Positions 1-8,602 of a stretch of DNA of 64,000 nucleotides are shown here, piece after piece. This DNA is from CAJXMH01 sp964001305. GTDB lineage: Bacteria > Bacteroidota > Bacteroidia > Flavobacteriales_E > Vicingaceae. The stretch lies in contig CAXFAI010000036.1 of the NCBI GenBank assembly GCA_964001305.1, forward strand, positions 124,001 through 188,000, given 5' to 3'. A model generated the notes under the pieces. That model ran no database searches. It saw nothing but the letters and a program-made list of their open reading frames with translations, and was not told the DNA's origin. How positions within the stretch are numbered: position 1 is the first letter of the stretch; every line of letters begins with the position of its first letter. A program made the position numbers and the translations under genes.

Positions 1-1
1 A

Positions 2-1162
2 CTACACATAGCCATTGTTCCTATGGCTAACATAGATGGATATGAAAAAAATAACCGAGACGCCATAAATGGCCTTGATTTAAACCGAGATCAAACCAAA
101 TTAAATGCACCTGAAAGCGTGGTTTTGAAAAAAGCTTTTAGCGATTACAGCCCGGAGGTTGCGTTAGATTTACACGAATACAACGCTTACCGCAAGCACT
201 TTGCCCAACTCAGCACTTTTGGAATTTCTAGTATTTACGATGTGCTTTTCTTATACACTGGCAACCTCAACGTTCCTGAAAATTTAAGAAACTACATCGA
301 TGAGCGTTTTGTGGAAAACGCCAGAATTGAATTGGACAAGCACCATTTGAATCACAATGATTACATGAGTACCACCAAACATGAAGGTGAAATTCAATTT
401 AATAAAGGAGCAACGAGTCCGCGTTCAAGCGCTACTTCTTATGCGCTTACCAATTGTATTTCTGCATTGATAGAAGTGCGTGGCGTGCACTTGGGAAGAA
501 CATCTTTTAAACGCAGGGTACAGTCTGCTTTTCTGGTGAGTAGTTCCTTCTTAGAAACCGCATACCAACATGTAGATGAACTGCGAGCGGAAATTCAAAA
601 AGCCAATGAAGCACAAACTAACAGTGTGGTAAAAAGTAAACGAGCCGTTTACGAAGATAGCATTCAGGTGATTGATATGGATACCAGATCTGAAATGCCG
701 CTACAAATTACTGTTAGAGATGCTTTAAAGTCGAGCCCTGTAATTGAACGAACAAGAGCAACGGCTTACCTTATTCGCAAAGAGGAAAGCAAACTTTTAG
801 AAAAGCTACAAACCTTGGGTTTAGAGATTCATTATTTGGAAAAAGCCAGCAAACTTGAGGTAGAAAGCTATTTAGTTTCAGAATACGAACAAGCCCAAGA
901 AAAATTTGAAGATATACGAATTCAAACCGTGCAAACGACAATTTCTACTGAACAAATAGATTTTGCAGAAGGCACTGCTGTAGTGTTGATGAATCAGCCT
1001 AAAGCCAATTTAGCTATTGAAGTTTTAGAGCCTGAGGCCATCAATAGTTTTGTTGCTTATGAAGTTCTACCTACAGCACTGAATGAAACATTACCCATTT
1101 ACAGATACGTTAAACCCGATGCTCCTGAGCATATTACTTTAAAACAAAATCATCATGATTAA
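2..1162 (+). CDS. M14-family zinc carboxypeptidase, C-terminal part (partial)
   Basis: The reading frame is open to the left edge, so the N-terminus lies outside the window; the ATG at 23 is internal. The first visible residues resemble the M14 core: a short beta strand ending in a PMANIDGYE segment, then the substrate-binding pattern DLNRD. A DLHE segment follows, which fits the third zinc ligand, and then LIEVRG, which fits the catalytic glutamate. The HxxE zinc motif expected upstream is missing because the gene is cut. The protein probably trims peptides outside the cytoplasm. The last 8 bases overlap the porin gene, so the two are likely co-transcribed. The family call is confident; the substrate is unknown. 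Confidence 0.85.
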   Translation, partial: LHIAIVPMANIDGYEKNNRDAINGLDLNRDQTKLNAPESVVLKKAFSDYSPEVALDLHEYNAYRKHFAQLSTFGISSIYDVLFLYTGNLNVPENLRNYIDERFVENARIELDKHHLNHNDYMSTTKHEGEIQFNKGATSPRSSATSYALTNCISALIEVRGVHLGRTSFKRRVQSAFLVSSSFLETAYQHVDELRAEIQKANEAQTNSVVKSKRAVYEDSIQVIDMDTRSEMPLQITVRDALKSSPVIERTRATAYLIRKEESKLLEKLQTLGLEIHYLEKASKLEVESYLVSEYEQAQEKFEDIRIQTVQTTISTEQIDFAEGTAVVLMNQPKANLAIEVLEPEAINSFVAYEVLPTALNETLPIYRYVKPDAPEHITLKQNHHD

Positions 1163-2381
1163 AAAGCTTATTTGCAGTTCATTATTCCTTTGTGCACTTA
1201 GCTTAACTGCACAAACCACCCAAACTGATCACAGCTCGAACTTTGAATTAGGAAGCGGATTGAATTTTAGTTTCAACGAAGGCAATTATCAATTTAAGTT
1301 AAGCGGCATGGTGCAGCCAAGCATTTCTTTTGAAAAAGTAGAAGATGAAGATGCTGATTACTTTTTAAATTCTAAACGCACTTATTTTAATTTTTCTGGA
1401 AAGGCAGTAGAAGAGAAAGTGAGCTTTTTTCTGCAAACAGATTTTAGCCTAAACACTCCCCTACTTGATGCTTGGATTGGCTTTCACCCAAATGATCGAT
1501 TCAATATTTATTTCGGACAAAAACAAAGCATTGGAAACAACCGAGAAATGTTAATTATGGAAAACTATTTACAGTTTCCCAACCGAAGTATTTTAAGCAC
1601 CAATTTGAGCAACAGCGGTAGAGAATTTGGGTTGTTTTTAGATTATAGTTTGGGAACAGATTGGCTTTTGGTTCCACAGATAGCGGTAACTTCAGGAGAT
1701 GGCAGAAATTCCTTTGGTAGCGATAGCCGAGATGTAGACTTAGGAGGATTAAAATATGCCGCGCGATTAGACGTTTACCCATTGGGCGATTTCACAGAAG
1801 GGAATGATAAGATGATTGCCGATTTAGCGCATGAAGAAAGTCCAAAATTAGTACTTGGTGCAGCAGCCAGTTTTAACGATGGAGCAAGCGGCTTTAATGG
1901 TGAAGGACATGGCGACTTTTTACTCTACAATGCTCAAGGCGCTAACCAATTACCAGATTACCGAAAATTGTATTATGACCTTTTGTTTAAATACAAAGGC
2001 TTTTCTGTATTAGGTGAATACGCCATTAGTACCGCTGCCAATTTAGATGGCACCTACATTGACATTACCGCCATTAATGAGTTGGCCCCGACCCAAATTG
2101 CCGAATTTTTAACCTTAGGTACGGCCATGAATGTACAAGTGGGATATGCGAGTAAAAGTGGCTATGCTGCCGATTTCCGATTCTCAACCTTAAGTCCTGA
2201 GTTTGGCGACAACGCTAACTCTGTGATGCAAGAGCAAGTGGCAAGCACTTTGGGTTTATCAAAATACATGAAAGGCAATGATTTAAAGTTGCAGTTGGCA
2301 CTAACTTCCTTAAACACGACCATTGGAAATCAAGAGGTAAATACCTTGAGAGGTGAATTACTCATGTCTTTGATCTTCTAA
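1155..2381 (+). CDS. Phosphate-selective porin O/P-type outer-membrane protein
   Basis: This 408-residue protein begins with a signal peptide (about residues 1-19, cleavage after SLTAQ). The rest is rich in alternating aromatic and polar beta strands, including FNFSGKAVEEKVSFFLQTDF, LLDAWIGFHP and FNIYFGQKQ, the pattern of the OprP/OprO family of 16-strand porins. It ends in a beta strand with a terminal phenylalanine (LLMSLIF), as outer-membrane barrels commonly do. It starts inside the last codons of the carboxypeptidase gene, which suggests translational coupling. Small-anion uptake is the family role; true phosphate specificity is not shown here. Confidence 0.8.
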   Translation: MIKKLICSSLFLCALSLTAQTTQTDHSSNFELGSGLNFSFNEGNYQFKLSGMVQPSISFEKVEDEDADYFLNSKRTYFNFSGKAVEEKVSFFLQTDFSLNTPLLDAWIGFHPNDRFNIYFGQKQSIGNNREMLIMENYLQFPNRSILSTNLSNSGREFGLFLDYSLGTDWLLVPQIAVTSGDGRNSFGSDSRDVDLGGLKYAARLDVYPLGDFTEGNDKMIADLAHEESPKLVLGAAASFNDGASGFNGEGHGDFLLYNAQGANQLPDYRKLYYDLLFKYKGFSVLGEYAISTAANLDGTYIDITAINELAPTQIAEFLTLGTAMNVQVGYASKSGYAADFRFSTLSPEFGDNANSVMQEQVASTLGLSKYMKGNDLKLQLALTSLNTTIGNQEVNTLRGELLMSLIF

Positions 2382-2436
2382 GTAAAACAAAAGCTTTTTC
2401 ATTTACTTCCTTCTAAGAAGTAATACTTTTTTAAGG

Positions 2437-2476
2437 AGTCAAGGGCTATGGATTAATCCATAGCCCTTGACTTTTT
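2437..2476 (+). terminator. Strong rho-independent terminator after the porin gene
   Basis: A perfect 16-bp inverted repeat (2437-2452 and 2457-2472) encloses a TTAA loop and is followed by TTTTTA. It lies 56 bases after the porin stop codon and closes the carboxypeptidase-porin operon. The stem is long enough to work on both strands, but no leftward gene approaches from the right. Confidence 0.9.
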
Positions 2477-2537
2477 ATTCTTATAAGCTTTAGAAAAGCA
2501 AGCATATTCTTGAATTGCTTAGCCCTAAGGCTACAAG

Positions 2538-2685
2538 TGCATGGCGCTTTTAGCCATGCTCTTTTTTTATGTTTGAAATTGGCTTATCTTGTTGGCGGAA
2601 ATGAACCGATTTAGAAAACAATTAAAAAACGGGTATGAATATTTATAAGCGCTTAAAATGGCTAGTGTAACATATATACTTGTTG
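2538..2685 (+). repeat. Dispersed repeat A, copy 1 (terminator-headed)
   Basis: The element opens with a hairpin (GCATGGC...GCCATGC) followed by a T tract. It continues through a conserved stretch containing GGCTTATCTTGTTGGCGGAA and GGCTAGTG, and ends in TATATACTTGTTG. Close copies are at 14432-14583 and 21905-22046. All three sit directly before an accessory gene unit; here it precedes the ABC-3C operon. It contains no plausible gene. The region 2382-2728 otherwise holds only the terminator at 2437. Confidence 0.85.
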
Positions 2686-2728
2686 AGGCATGTAAATAAG
2701 ATCCAGAAAAAAAGAAATCATTAAATAA

Positions 2729-3697
2729 ATGGCAATAACAGGAAGTGACTTTGAAAAACTAGTTAAACCATTCTTCAAAAACATATTTGAAGAAATGGGC
2801 TTCCTTGTTATACAAGTACGTAAACAAGATTCAGGAGATCAAAGTGGTTTTGACATTAGTATTCTCTTTTTAGATGATGAAGAGCAAGAAAGAGAGTTTT
2901 TTATTGAGTGTAAATATTATACAACAGCGAAACTGAATTGGGCTGACATATTTAACAAACAACTCCAACTTGCAGCTTCTAGTCATAACCCTTCAGCTTT
3001 TATAGCCTTATCTCCTCTTAGAGATTTAAGTAATATCGACCATAACATTCAATCTAGAGTAATAAGACAATTCAAATACCCTGTTGATTTTTGGACACCT
3101 GACAAAGATATTGAGAAACTTTTTGCACTTAATACTGAAGTATACAAGAAGGTTTTTGACAAAACCTCTTGTGATATTTCATTTGATAGGGAGAATGAAA
3201 TAAGGAGAATCAAAGCCATAATAAACAACCTAATACAAAAGAAGGAAGCATTAAGGTTTGCTGATATAATATCAATCAAAGACACAGAAACAGACCCTAT
3301 TGAAGACACAGAACTAAAAACTACACTAGATGAAAAATTAAATTCCGTTTTATGTGAAGATGACGAACACAGAGTTAGATATCATAGAATAAGAGCAAAT
3401 TACAAAGTTTTCATTGACAGCTTAACCGATTTAAACCCTAGTCTTAGGTCTAATATTTTAAATTGGGAATGTAATCTAAGATTAAAAGCTGACAGATTAA
3501 CTAGTAATTTCAAAATCGATGACACCTACACTCCTCATAAGTTCTTTCATGACTTTTTTATTGAAGCTGAAAAAGAAATATTGACTTTCTACAAGGACTT
3601 TGAACTCAAAGGCGACAAAGAAAAACTATTGCATGGTGTTGTATTTGAATTAGCAGCACAATGCCCATTAGATTGGAGAAAAAATGGAGATGTTTAA
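2729..3697 (+). CDS. PD-(D/E)xK restriction-endonuclease-like protein, ABC-3C component
   Basis: The N-terminal 90 residues look like an Mrr-type nuclease fold: an early acidic helix, a GFDI segment with D42, then FIECKYY giving E60 and K62, and a helix carrying Q79. Together these form the D...ExK metal site of the PD-(D/E)xK superfamily. The remaining 230 residues are helical and charged and match no domain I know by sight; in ABC three-component systems the effector typically carries a C-terminal linking domain there. The last 14 bases overlap the next gene, so the operon is tightly coupled. I infer that it cleaves nucleic acid when licensed by the ATPase encoded two genes downstream. Confidence 0.7.
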   Translation: MAITGSDFEKLVKPFFKNIFEEMGFLVIQVRKQDSGDQSGFDISILFLDDEEQEREFFIECKYYTTAKLNWADIFNKQLQLAASSHNPSAFIALSPLRDLSNIDHNIQSRVIRQFKYPVDFWTPDKDIEKLFALNTEVYKKVFDKTSCDISFDRENEIRRIKAIINNLIQKKEALRFADIISIKDTETDPIEDTELKTTLDEKLNSVLCEDDEHRVRYHRIRANYKVFIDSLTDLNPSLRSNILNWECNLRLKADRLTSNFKIDDTYTPHKFFHDFFIEAEKEILTFYKDFELKGDKEKLLHGVVFELAAQCPLDWRKNGDV

Positions 3698-4289
3698 TCA
3701 TTTAATACAGTCCATCACCGATAAAGGTCTAAAACCGAATATAAATTTAGATAGACCGACATATATACAGCCAGAAGATAGAATTCAATTCAGGTCAACA
3801 AGAATCCTAGTAATTCTAGGAATGCTCAATAATAAATTTGGACTGAGCAAAACCGTAATTGCTTGTGTTGATTTCCTATTACGAAATGAAGCTTTTCAAG
3901 CAAAATTCATTGTGGAATACTTTAATGGGCAAAAGAATGTTCTGAACAAGCTCAGTCAGTTTAAGACAAAATCACAGATTGAAATTGATTTTAATATTGT
4001 TCAATACAAAAGTGTTCCTTGGGATATTAGATTCAATGACATGTTTTTATACCTCTTCGTTAGAGAATTAATCACATACAAAGCAGATGACAACGGGAAA
4101 AATGTTAGAATTAAGCTAACAGAAAAAGGAAAAATATATTTTGAAAAAGTAAAGGATGTATTTCCAAGTGAAATAAATTTCTTGGAATTATTTGGAAGCC
4201 GTCTTGTAGAGGGCAAAACCATAAACATTATCACAGAAGTCATCCCAAATTCTTATTGGAAACAAAATGTCGAAACTGATAATAAATAA
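3684..4289 (+). CDS. Middle component of a three-component ABC-ATPase system
   Basis: This 201-residue protein has no catalytic motif I can recognise. Its middle and C-terminal parts (FLYLFVRELITYKADDNG, then VRIKLTEKGKIYFEKV) read like a winged helix-turn-helix ending in a beta wing, which fits the small middle components of ABC-3C conflict systems. It overlaps the nuclease gene by 14 bases and the ATPase gene by 23 bases, so all three are translated together. The likely role is to bridge the nuclease-containing subunit and the ATPase. The assignment rests mainly on context and size. Confidence 0.55.
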   Translation: MEMFNHLIQSITDKGLKPNINLDRPTYIQPEDRIQFRSTRILVILGMLNNKFGLSKTVIACVDFLLRNEAFQAKFIVEYFNGQKNVLNKLSQFKTKSQIEIDFNIVQYKSVPWDIRFNDMFLYLFVRELITYKADDNGKNVRIKLTEKGKIYFEKVKDVFPSEINFLELFGSRLVEGKTINIITEVIPNSYWKQNVETDNK

Positions 4290-6270
4290 GCTAATATATA
4301 CTGTAATCACTCAGGACGATACCAAATATGGTGCGACTATTCCATTTAAAAATGGTTTGAACATTATCTATGGTCCAAATTCAGTCGGAAAGACCAGTAT
4401 CATTACAGGTATTATCTATGGCTTGGGAGCTGAAAAAGGACTTGGTATTTTTAAGACTATTCAAAACCCTTTTAAACCTGAATTCTACAATTCAATCAAT
4501 GGGAAAAGTATCAAGAACTCATATTTACTCCTCGAAATTTCAAACGGAGAAGAAACGATTACAATATTTCGATACATAAAAGGGAGTGAACTTCACCTTG
4601 CAGCTGTGAAGGTTTGTTCTGCGAAAGATTTTTTCAAAACAAAAGAAGTCAAAAAACTTATAGTATCAGGTGAAGGTGTGTTTTCGGAAAATGGATTTCA
4701 GAATTTTCTATTCAATTTTATTGGATTAAATCAGGTTGAATTACCAACTTATGACAATAAACTCGCTAAACTTTACTTTGAGAATATCCTACCGCTATTC
4801 TTTGTTGAACAGCGAGCAGGTTGGTCGCAAATCCAAGCAAGACAAGTCACCAGATACAATATCAAAGATGTAAAGAAAGTTGCTTTTGAGTATGTTTTCG
4901 GACTTGACAGATTCAATCTACACCTGACTGAAATAAAGGTGAAAGAGCTTGAGTCGATAATTAAAAAGATCAAGGATGAGCTAAATCAAAAAGAAGAAAA
5001 TCTCCTAATTATCGCAAATGCCGAAAAATCTGAGGAGATGCCAATCGTAAATACAAACTCAATTGGAAAAACTAGCATATATGACTACATCAGATATTTA
5101 CAGGAAAGATATAAAGCAGAATCAGATTTTATCAATCAGCTTTCTAGTCAAAATAAAGAATATGAAGAAAGCAACGAAAAACTAAGAGATAGCTTAAAAA
5201 TGCTAGATTATCGATACAGAAAAGCCTCTGAAAAAGTTGAAAAGATAACTATTGAAATATCAGGGTATGAAAGTTATATCGACAGAATTAATGCTAACAA
5301 ATACAAAAACAAACAGCTAAAGAGAATTAAAGAAATATCAACTGATTTAAATATTAAAACTTGCCCCGTTTGTGAAGCCAAATTGCAAATACCACAAGAC
5401 AATGAATGCACATTATGTCATTCTGAATTATCTAAAAACATCTCTACACCCGAACAAAATATAGCCTTTCTAGAAGATGAAGAAAGAACCTTTAAGAAAG
5501 TAATCAAACAAAGAATTTTAGACAGAAGAAAGATTATTGAGCAGAGAAATGTTATTAGTGACAGGATTAAGGAATATGAAAGTCAACTAGAGCAACAAAC
5601 CAAAACTTTTGCCGGTAAAGAGTTTGCAGATTTAAGAAAAAGAATATTAGATGCTGATTCCACCCATAAGGAAATGGAAAAGTATTCGAGAATCGCTGAA
5701 AGGTGGGAAGCCCTTAAACCTTTAAGACGAGACATCAATATATCAAGTATAGAATTGGAAAAACTCAAAGAAGAAGTCTCTCAATATAAACAAACAACTA
5801 ATGATGAAGCCATAATAAATTCAATTACACATTATGTTCAAGACAATGTTACAAACTTAGGTTTATTTAAGGGTAAACAGTCTTTGATAAAAAGTATTAA
5901 AGTCGATGGTAATGATAATTACACTCCATATCTAGACAATTTTGACATTTATAATATTTCAAGTTCAAGCGATAACATTAGAATCATATTGAGCTATTAT
6001 TTATCTCTTCTTCAAACCTCTATAAAATTTAAAAATTTAGATTCAATTAACTTCCCAAACTTGTTAATCCTTGATGAGCCCAAACAACAAAATTTGGACA
6101 ATGATTCGCTTATTGACTGTGTAAATGTTATTGAAAACATATCCTCCGATGACGCACAGGTAATTTTAACAACTTACAGCGAGCTTGAAAGCGACAGGCA
6201 AAAGTTTGAAGAATTTATCATTTATGAAATGAAAGATAAAACTGATTATTTACTTAAAAAGATTGAATAA
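4267..6270 (+). CDS. SMC/Rad50-like ABC ATPase of a three-component conflict system
   Basis: This 667-residue protein has a Walker A motif GPNSVGKTS at residues 36-44, two long coiled-coil arms (about 215-345 and 400-520), and a Walker B motif LLILDEP at about 599-605 with the catalytic glutamate. Between the arms there is a four-cysteine zinc module, CPVC at 366-369 and CTLC at 381-384, rather than the single CxxC hook of Rad50. It is the last gene of an overlapping operon with a PD-(D/E)xK protein and a small winged-helix protein, the layout described for ABC-3C systems. It probably senses foreign or damaged nucleic acid and controls the nuclease. The trigger cannot be read from sequence. 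Confidence 0.8.
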   Translation: MSKLIINKLIYTVITQDDTKYGATIPFKNGLNIIYGPNSVGKTSIITGIIYGLGAEKGLGIFKTIQNPFKPEFYNSINGKSIKNSYLLLEISNGEETITIFRYIKGSELHLAAVKVCSAKDFFKTKEVKKLIVSGEGVFSENGFQNFLFNFIGLNQVELPTYDNKLAKLYFENILPLFFVEQRAGWSQIQARQVTRYNIKDVKKVAFEYVFGLDRFNLHLTEIKVKELESIIKKIKDELNQKEENLLIIANAEKSEEMPIVNTNSIGKTSIYDYIRYLQERYKAESDFINQLSSQNKEYEESNEKLRDSLKMLDYRYRKASEKVEKITIEISGYESYIDRINANKYKNKQLKRIKEISTDLNIKTCPVCEAKLQIPQDNECTLCHSELSKNISTPEQNIAFLEDEERTFKKVIKQRILDRRKIIEQRNVISDRIKEYESQLEQQTKTFAGKEFADLRKRILDADSTHKEMEKYSRIAERWEALKPLRRDINISSIELEKLKEEVSQYKQTTNDEAIINSITHYVQDNVTNLGLFKGKQSLIKSIKVDGNDNYTPYLDNFDIYNISSSSDNIRIILSYYLSLLQTSIKFKNLDSINFPNLLILDEPKQQNLDNDSLIDCVNVIENISSDDAQVILTTYSELESDRQKFEEFIIYEMKDKTDYLLKKIE

Positions 6271-6287
6271 TAAACTAGCCACTAACA

Positions 6288-6420
6288 CAGGTAGCTGATG
6301 CACAACCCACCTTTTACCAAAAGAATCACAATCAAAGAACACTCAAAAACGGCACAACAGCGAGGGCAATCAACAAGCTTTGTAACTAATTTAATGTAAA
6401 GGATGTATCTTAACGAACAA
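6288..6420 (+). repeat. Dispersed repeat B, long copy 1
   Basis: The element runs from a CAGGTAGCTGATGCACA-like left end through CTTTTACCAAAAG and AAACGGCACAA to TGTAAAGGATGTATCTTAAC. It matches 16795-16960 along nearly its whole length, and its right half matches 7658-7756. It lies between the ABC-3C operon and a methyltransferase gene whose start codon is 14 bases downstream, so it may supply that gene's leader or promoter. Confidence 0.8.
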
Positions 6421-6433
6421 GCTGAGCAAAACA

Positions 6434-7240
6434 ATGAAAGCTAAATACGACCAAATAGGAATTAATTACAATCTGACACGAAAAGCGGACAAATATTTGA
6501 CCGAACAATTACTTTATCATTTGCAACCAACTAAAAACGAAAAATATTTGGACATTGGTTGTGGAACTGGAAATTACACCAGTGAATTTCAAAAAAAAGG
6601 ATTTGACTTCATTGGTATTGACCCTTCCGAAATAATGTTGGAGAAAGCAAAACTTAAAAACCACAAAATTCATTGGCAAATAGGTTCTGCAGAGAACACT
6701 GGACTTCCTGAAAATTTTGTAAAAGGAATAATCGGTTCTTTGACAATACACCATTGGACCAACTTAACAAAGGGGTTTACAGAGCTGAATAAAGTCTTAA
6801 AGCCAAACGGCAGAATTGTGATTTTCACATCAACACCCGAGCAAATGCAAGGATATTGGCTCAATCATTATTTTCCAAAAATGCTTTCCGACTCAATGAT
6901 ACAAATGCCAACTTTAGAAAAAGTAAAAAAGGCTATGAATGATAGCGGAATCGAATTAATGGAAACACAAAAGTATTTTATAAAACCTGACTTGGAAGAC
7001 CAATTTTTGTATTGCGGAAAACAAAACCCTGAACTTTATTTTGACGAGCAAATTAGACATGGAATTTCTTCATTTTCATCATTATCAAACCGAACTGAAG
7101 TCGAAAATGGATTATCGGAATTAAGAAAAGATATAGACAGTGGAAAAATTAAAGAAATAATAAAATCCTATGAAAATGACTTGGGAGATTACTTATACGT
7201 AATCGGAAAAAAGACAGTAGGAAACCATGGCTTTAAGTAA
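6434..7240 (+). CDS. Class I SAM-dependent methyltransferase
   Basis: The protein has the class I methyltransferase fold: motif I LDIGCGTGNY at about residues 38-47, an acidic ribose-binding residue in FIGIDPSE, motif II/III around SLTIHHW, and a post-motif KPNGRIVIFT strand. It is 268 residues long, like UbiE/Tam-type small-molecule methyltransferases. It has no (D/N)PP(Y/F) motif or DNA-recognition domain, so it is not a restriction-modification enzyme. It stands alone between two repeat elements, with no metabolic partner next to it, so the substrate is unknown. The upstream repeat B copy probably carries its promoter. Confidence 0.8.
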   Translation: MKAKYDQIGINYNLTRKADKYLTEQLLYHLQPTKNEKYLDIGCGTGNYTSEFQKKGFDFIGIDPSEIMLEKAKLKNHKIHWQIGSAENTGLPENFVKGIIGSLTIHHWTNLTKGFTELNKVLKPNGRIVIFTSTPEQMQGYWLNHYFPKMLSDSMIQMPTLEKVKKAMNDSGIELMETQKYFIKPDLEDQFLYCGKQNPELYFDEQIRHGISSFSSLSNRTEVENGLSELRKDIDSGKIKEIIKSYENDLGDYLYVIGKKTVGNHGFK

Positions 7241-7261
7241 TTGCTTTTTCTCGCCTACTAC

Positions 7262-7304
7262 TGAAATTCCTCGCGAATTTCAACCTGGTTGCCAGCAGGC
7301 AGGT
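7262..7304. repeat. Small palindromic spacer after the methyltransferase
   Basis: Two inverted repeats follow each other: TGAAATTC/GAATTTCA around a 5-base spacer (7262-7282), and ACCTG/CAGGT around 12 bases (7283-7304). The spacing and small hairpins resemble the internal part of the larger palindromic spacers further right, but I cannot find the long outer arms here. No gene fits in 7241-7403. Confidence 0.45.
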
Positions 7305-7403
7305 TTAGTGTACACTTGCAAAGTTTCGTGCTAATCCACGCAACTTCTCATTACCAAGACCGATGATTACAATTAATAGGAGAATAATATAGTTTAACTA
7401 GCA

Positions 7404-7646
7404 ATGACAAATTCATACAAACGATTGAGTAAAATTTATAAGATTGTCTTATTTGTTGTCTCTATTATAATCTCAATATTGCTAAGTTTTCAGACCACAG
7501 TATCTTATGCGCATCATCTTGAGACTGATGTAGAAGTTTTAGGTATGCTTCTATTTTTCTCAACTATAACCTTTTTTTGCTTTTGGTTAATTTGCTTTTT
7601 AGGCCTAGAATTGATAATCAACATCATTAATCGAGTAAAGCAATAA
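7404..7646 (+). CDS. Small membrane protein, unknown function
   Basis: This 80-residue protein has two clear membrane segments, about residues 14-32 (IVLFVVSIIISILLSF) and 46-72 (a run rich in Leu, Phe and Ile). A short extracytoplasmic loop between them contains two adjacent histidines. The ends are positively charged, which places both termini in the cytoplasm. I do not recognise a family. It is flanked on both sides by repeat elements, so it looks like a single-gene accessory unit. The reading frame is modest in length, so I am only fairly sure that it is expressed. Confidence 0.5.
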   Translation: MTNSYKRLSKIYKIVLFVVSIIISILLSFQTTVSYAHHLETDVEVLGMLLFFSTITFFCFWLICFLGLELIINIINRVKQ

Positions 7647-7657
7647 AAAACTTGTCC

Positions 7658-7756
7658 AAACGGAATAGCTAGGCGGCAATCAGTAAGTTTAGAAACTAAT
7701 TTAGCGTAAAGGATGTATCTATAACTTTTGTAAAACTGTGTATCTTAACTAACATT
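7658..7756 (+). repeat. Dispersed repeat B, right-half copy
   Basis: The stretch shares AAACTAATTTAG-like sequence, GTAAAGGATGTAT, TATAACTTTTG and ACTGTGTATCTTAAC with 16860-16960, and the first half of these with 6345-6420. The left half of the family is missing. It ends only 7 bases before the next start codon, so the shared end probably includes the promoter and leader of the downstream gene. Confidence 0.8.
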
Positions 7757-7762
7757 TGAGAA

Positions 7763-8395
7763 ATGAAAAGACTTCTGATATTATTCTTTTGCTCGTTTCT
7801 AGCTCAATTATCCATTGGACAAACTACTGATGAGTTAATAAAAATGTGGAATGCAGATATTTCAAGAATTGGCAATGAAAATTCTGATAGAATTGACTCC
7901 AATCTTAAATATGTCACTCCAGAAAAAATTATTCTTAAAAGCTCTAATTACTCTAACGGATTATTAAAGGTTTATCGACAAAATGAGACGATTGTAAAGT
8001 TTGAAAAAACATACGAAAAGGATGACATCCAATATAAAGAAAGCTACTATTTCAATGGACGTTGGCCTGTTTTTGTAAGTGTAAAGAAATCTACTGAAAC
8101 AAAGAGTAACAGATTTTACTTTGACAAAACGAACCTGATGTTATGGATTGATACAAAAGACAAACAAATGACCGTTGAAAATGAGAATTGTAATGATTGG
8201 TGGTGGCATTTATTGGAGACTATGGATAAGCTAAAAATGATTGAAAAGATGAATCAAAATTCAGTAAATGAAGACTTAGTCAAATTACCCGAGCCACCGC
8301 CATTGAGTAAGGAAGATTCATTAAGGTATGAACAATTGAAAAAGCAAGTAGAAGAGTTGTTAAAAGAAGACGTTGATAGCATTAAGAATAATTAA
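7763..8395 (+). CDS. Secreted protein of unknown function
   Basis: A signal peptide is plain (residues 1-20, cleavage after LSIGQ). The mature part of about 190 residues has a beta-rich middle with several aromatic residues (YYFNGRWPVFVSV, then NRFYFDKTNLMLWID). The lysine- and glutamate-rich C-terminus contains a proline cluster (LPEPPPLSKED). I recognise no family and see no T9SS sorting domain. The lone position between two repeat elements marks it as an accessory unit. Periplasmic localisation is likely. Confidence 0.65.
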   Translation: MKRLLILFFCSFLAQLSIGQTTDELIKMWNADISRIGNENSDRIDSNLKYVTPEKIILKSSNYSNGLLKVYRQNETIVKFEKTYEKDDIQYKESYYFNGRWPVFVSVKKSTETKSNRFYFDKTNLMLWIDTKDKQMTVENENCNDWWWHLLETMDKLKMIEKMNQNSVNEDLVKLPEPPPLSKEDSLRYEQLKKQVEELLKEDVDSIKNN

Positions 8396-8417
8396 AAAAA
8401 CTAAGCACTATAAAATT

Positions 8418-8497
8418 AACTGATCCCGCCACTTGAGGGACAGCTGCACAGAACTTTTATCAAAAGCATCTCAAGGTAAGCTCTTTTAAGCGAGCTT
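8418..8497. repeat. Repeat B left-end piece with adjoining hairpin
   Basis: The segment AACTGATCCCGCCACTTGAG, GGGACAGCTGCACAGAACTT and CAAAAGCATC matches the left end of the repeat B copy at 16795. It is followed by a hairpin (AAGCTC...GAGCTT, 8478-8497) that resembles those at 19217-19240 and 20291-20310. The hairpin could end transcription of the preceding secreted-protein gene, which runs toward the leftward two-component operon. Confidence 0.65.
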
Positions 8498-8602
8498 TAT
8501 TCTAAGAGTTTACTGCAAACCAATTAAGTAGACAAAGTCAATTAACCAACCCTAGGCAATTTCTAACGGACATTCAAAAAAGAAACAAAACAAAATCTAC
8601 AA

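Noticed and set aside
6434..7240. Methyltransferase next to the nuclease operon as a restriction-modification pair
   Set aside because: The protein has only the class I SAM core with small-molecule-type length and lacks the (D/N)PP(Y/F) DNA-methylase motif; a repeat element separates it from the operon.
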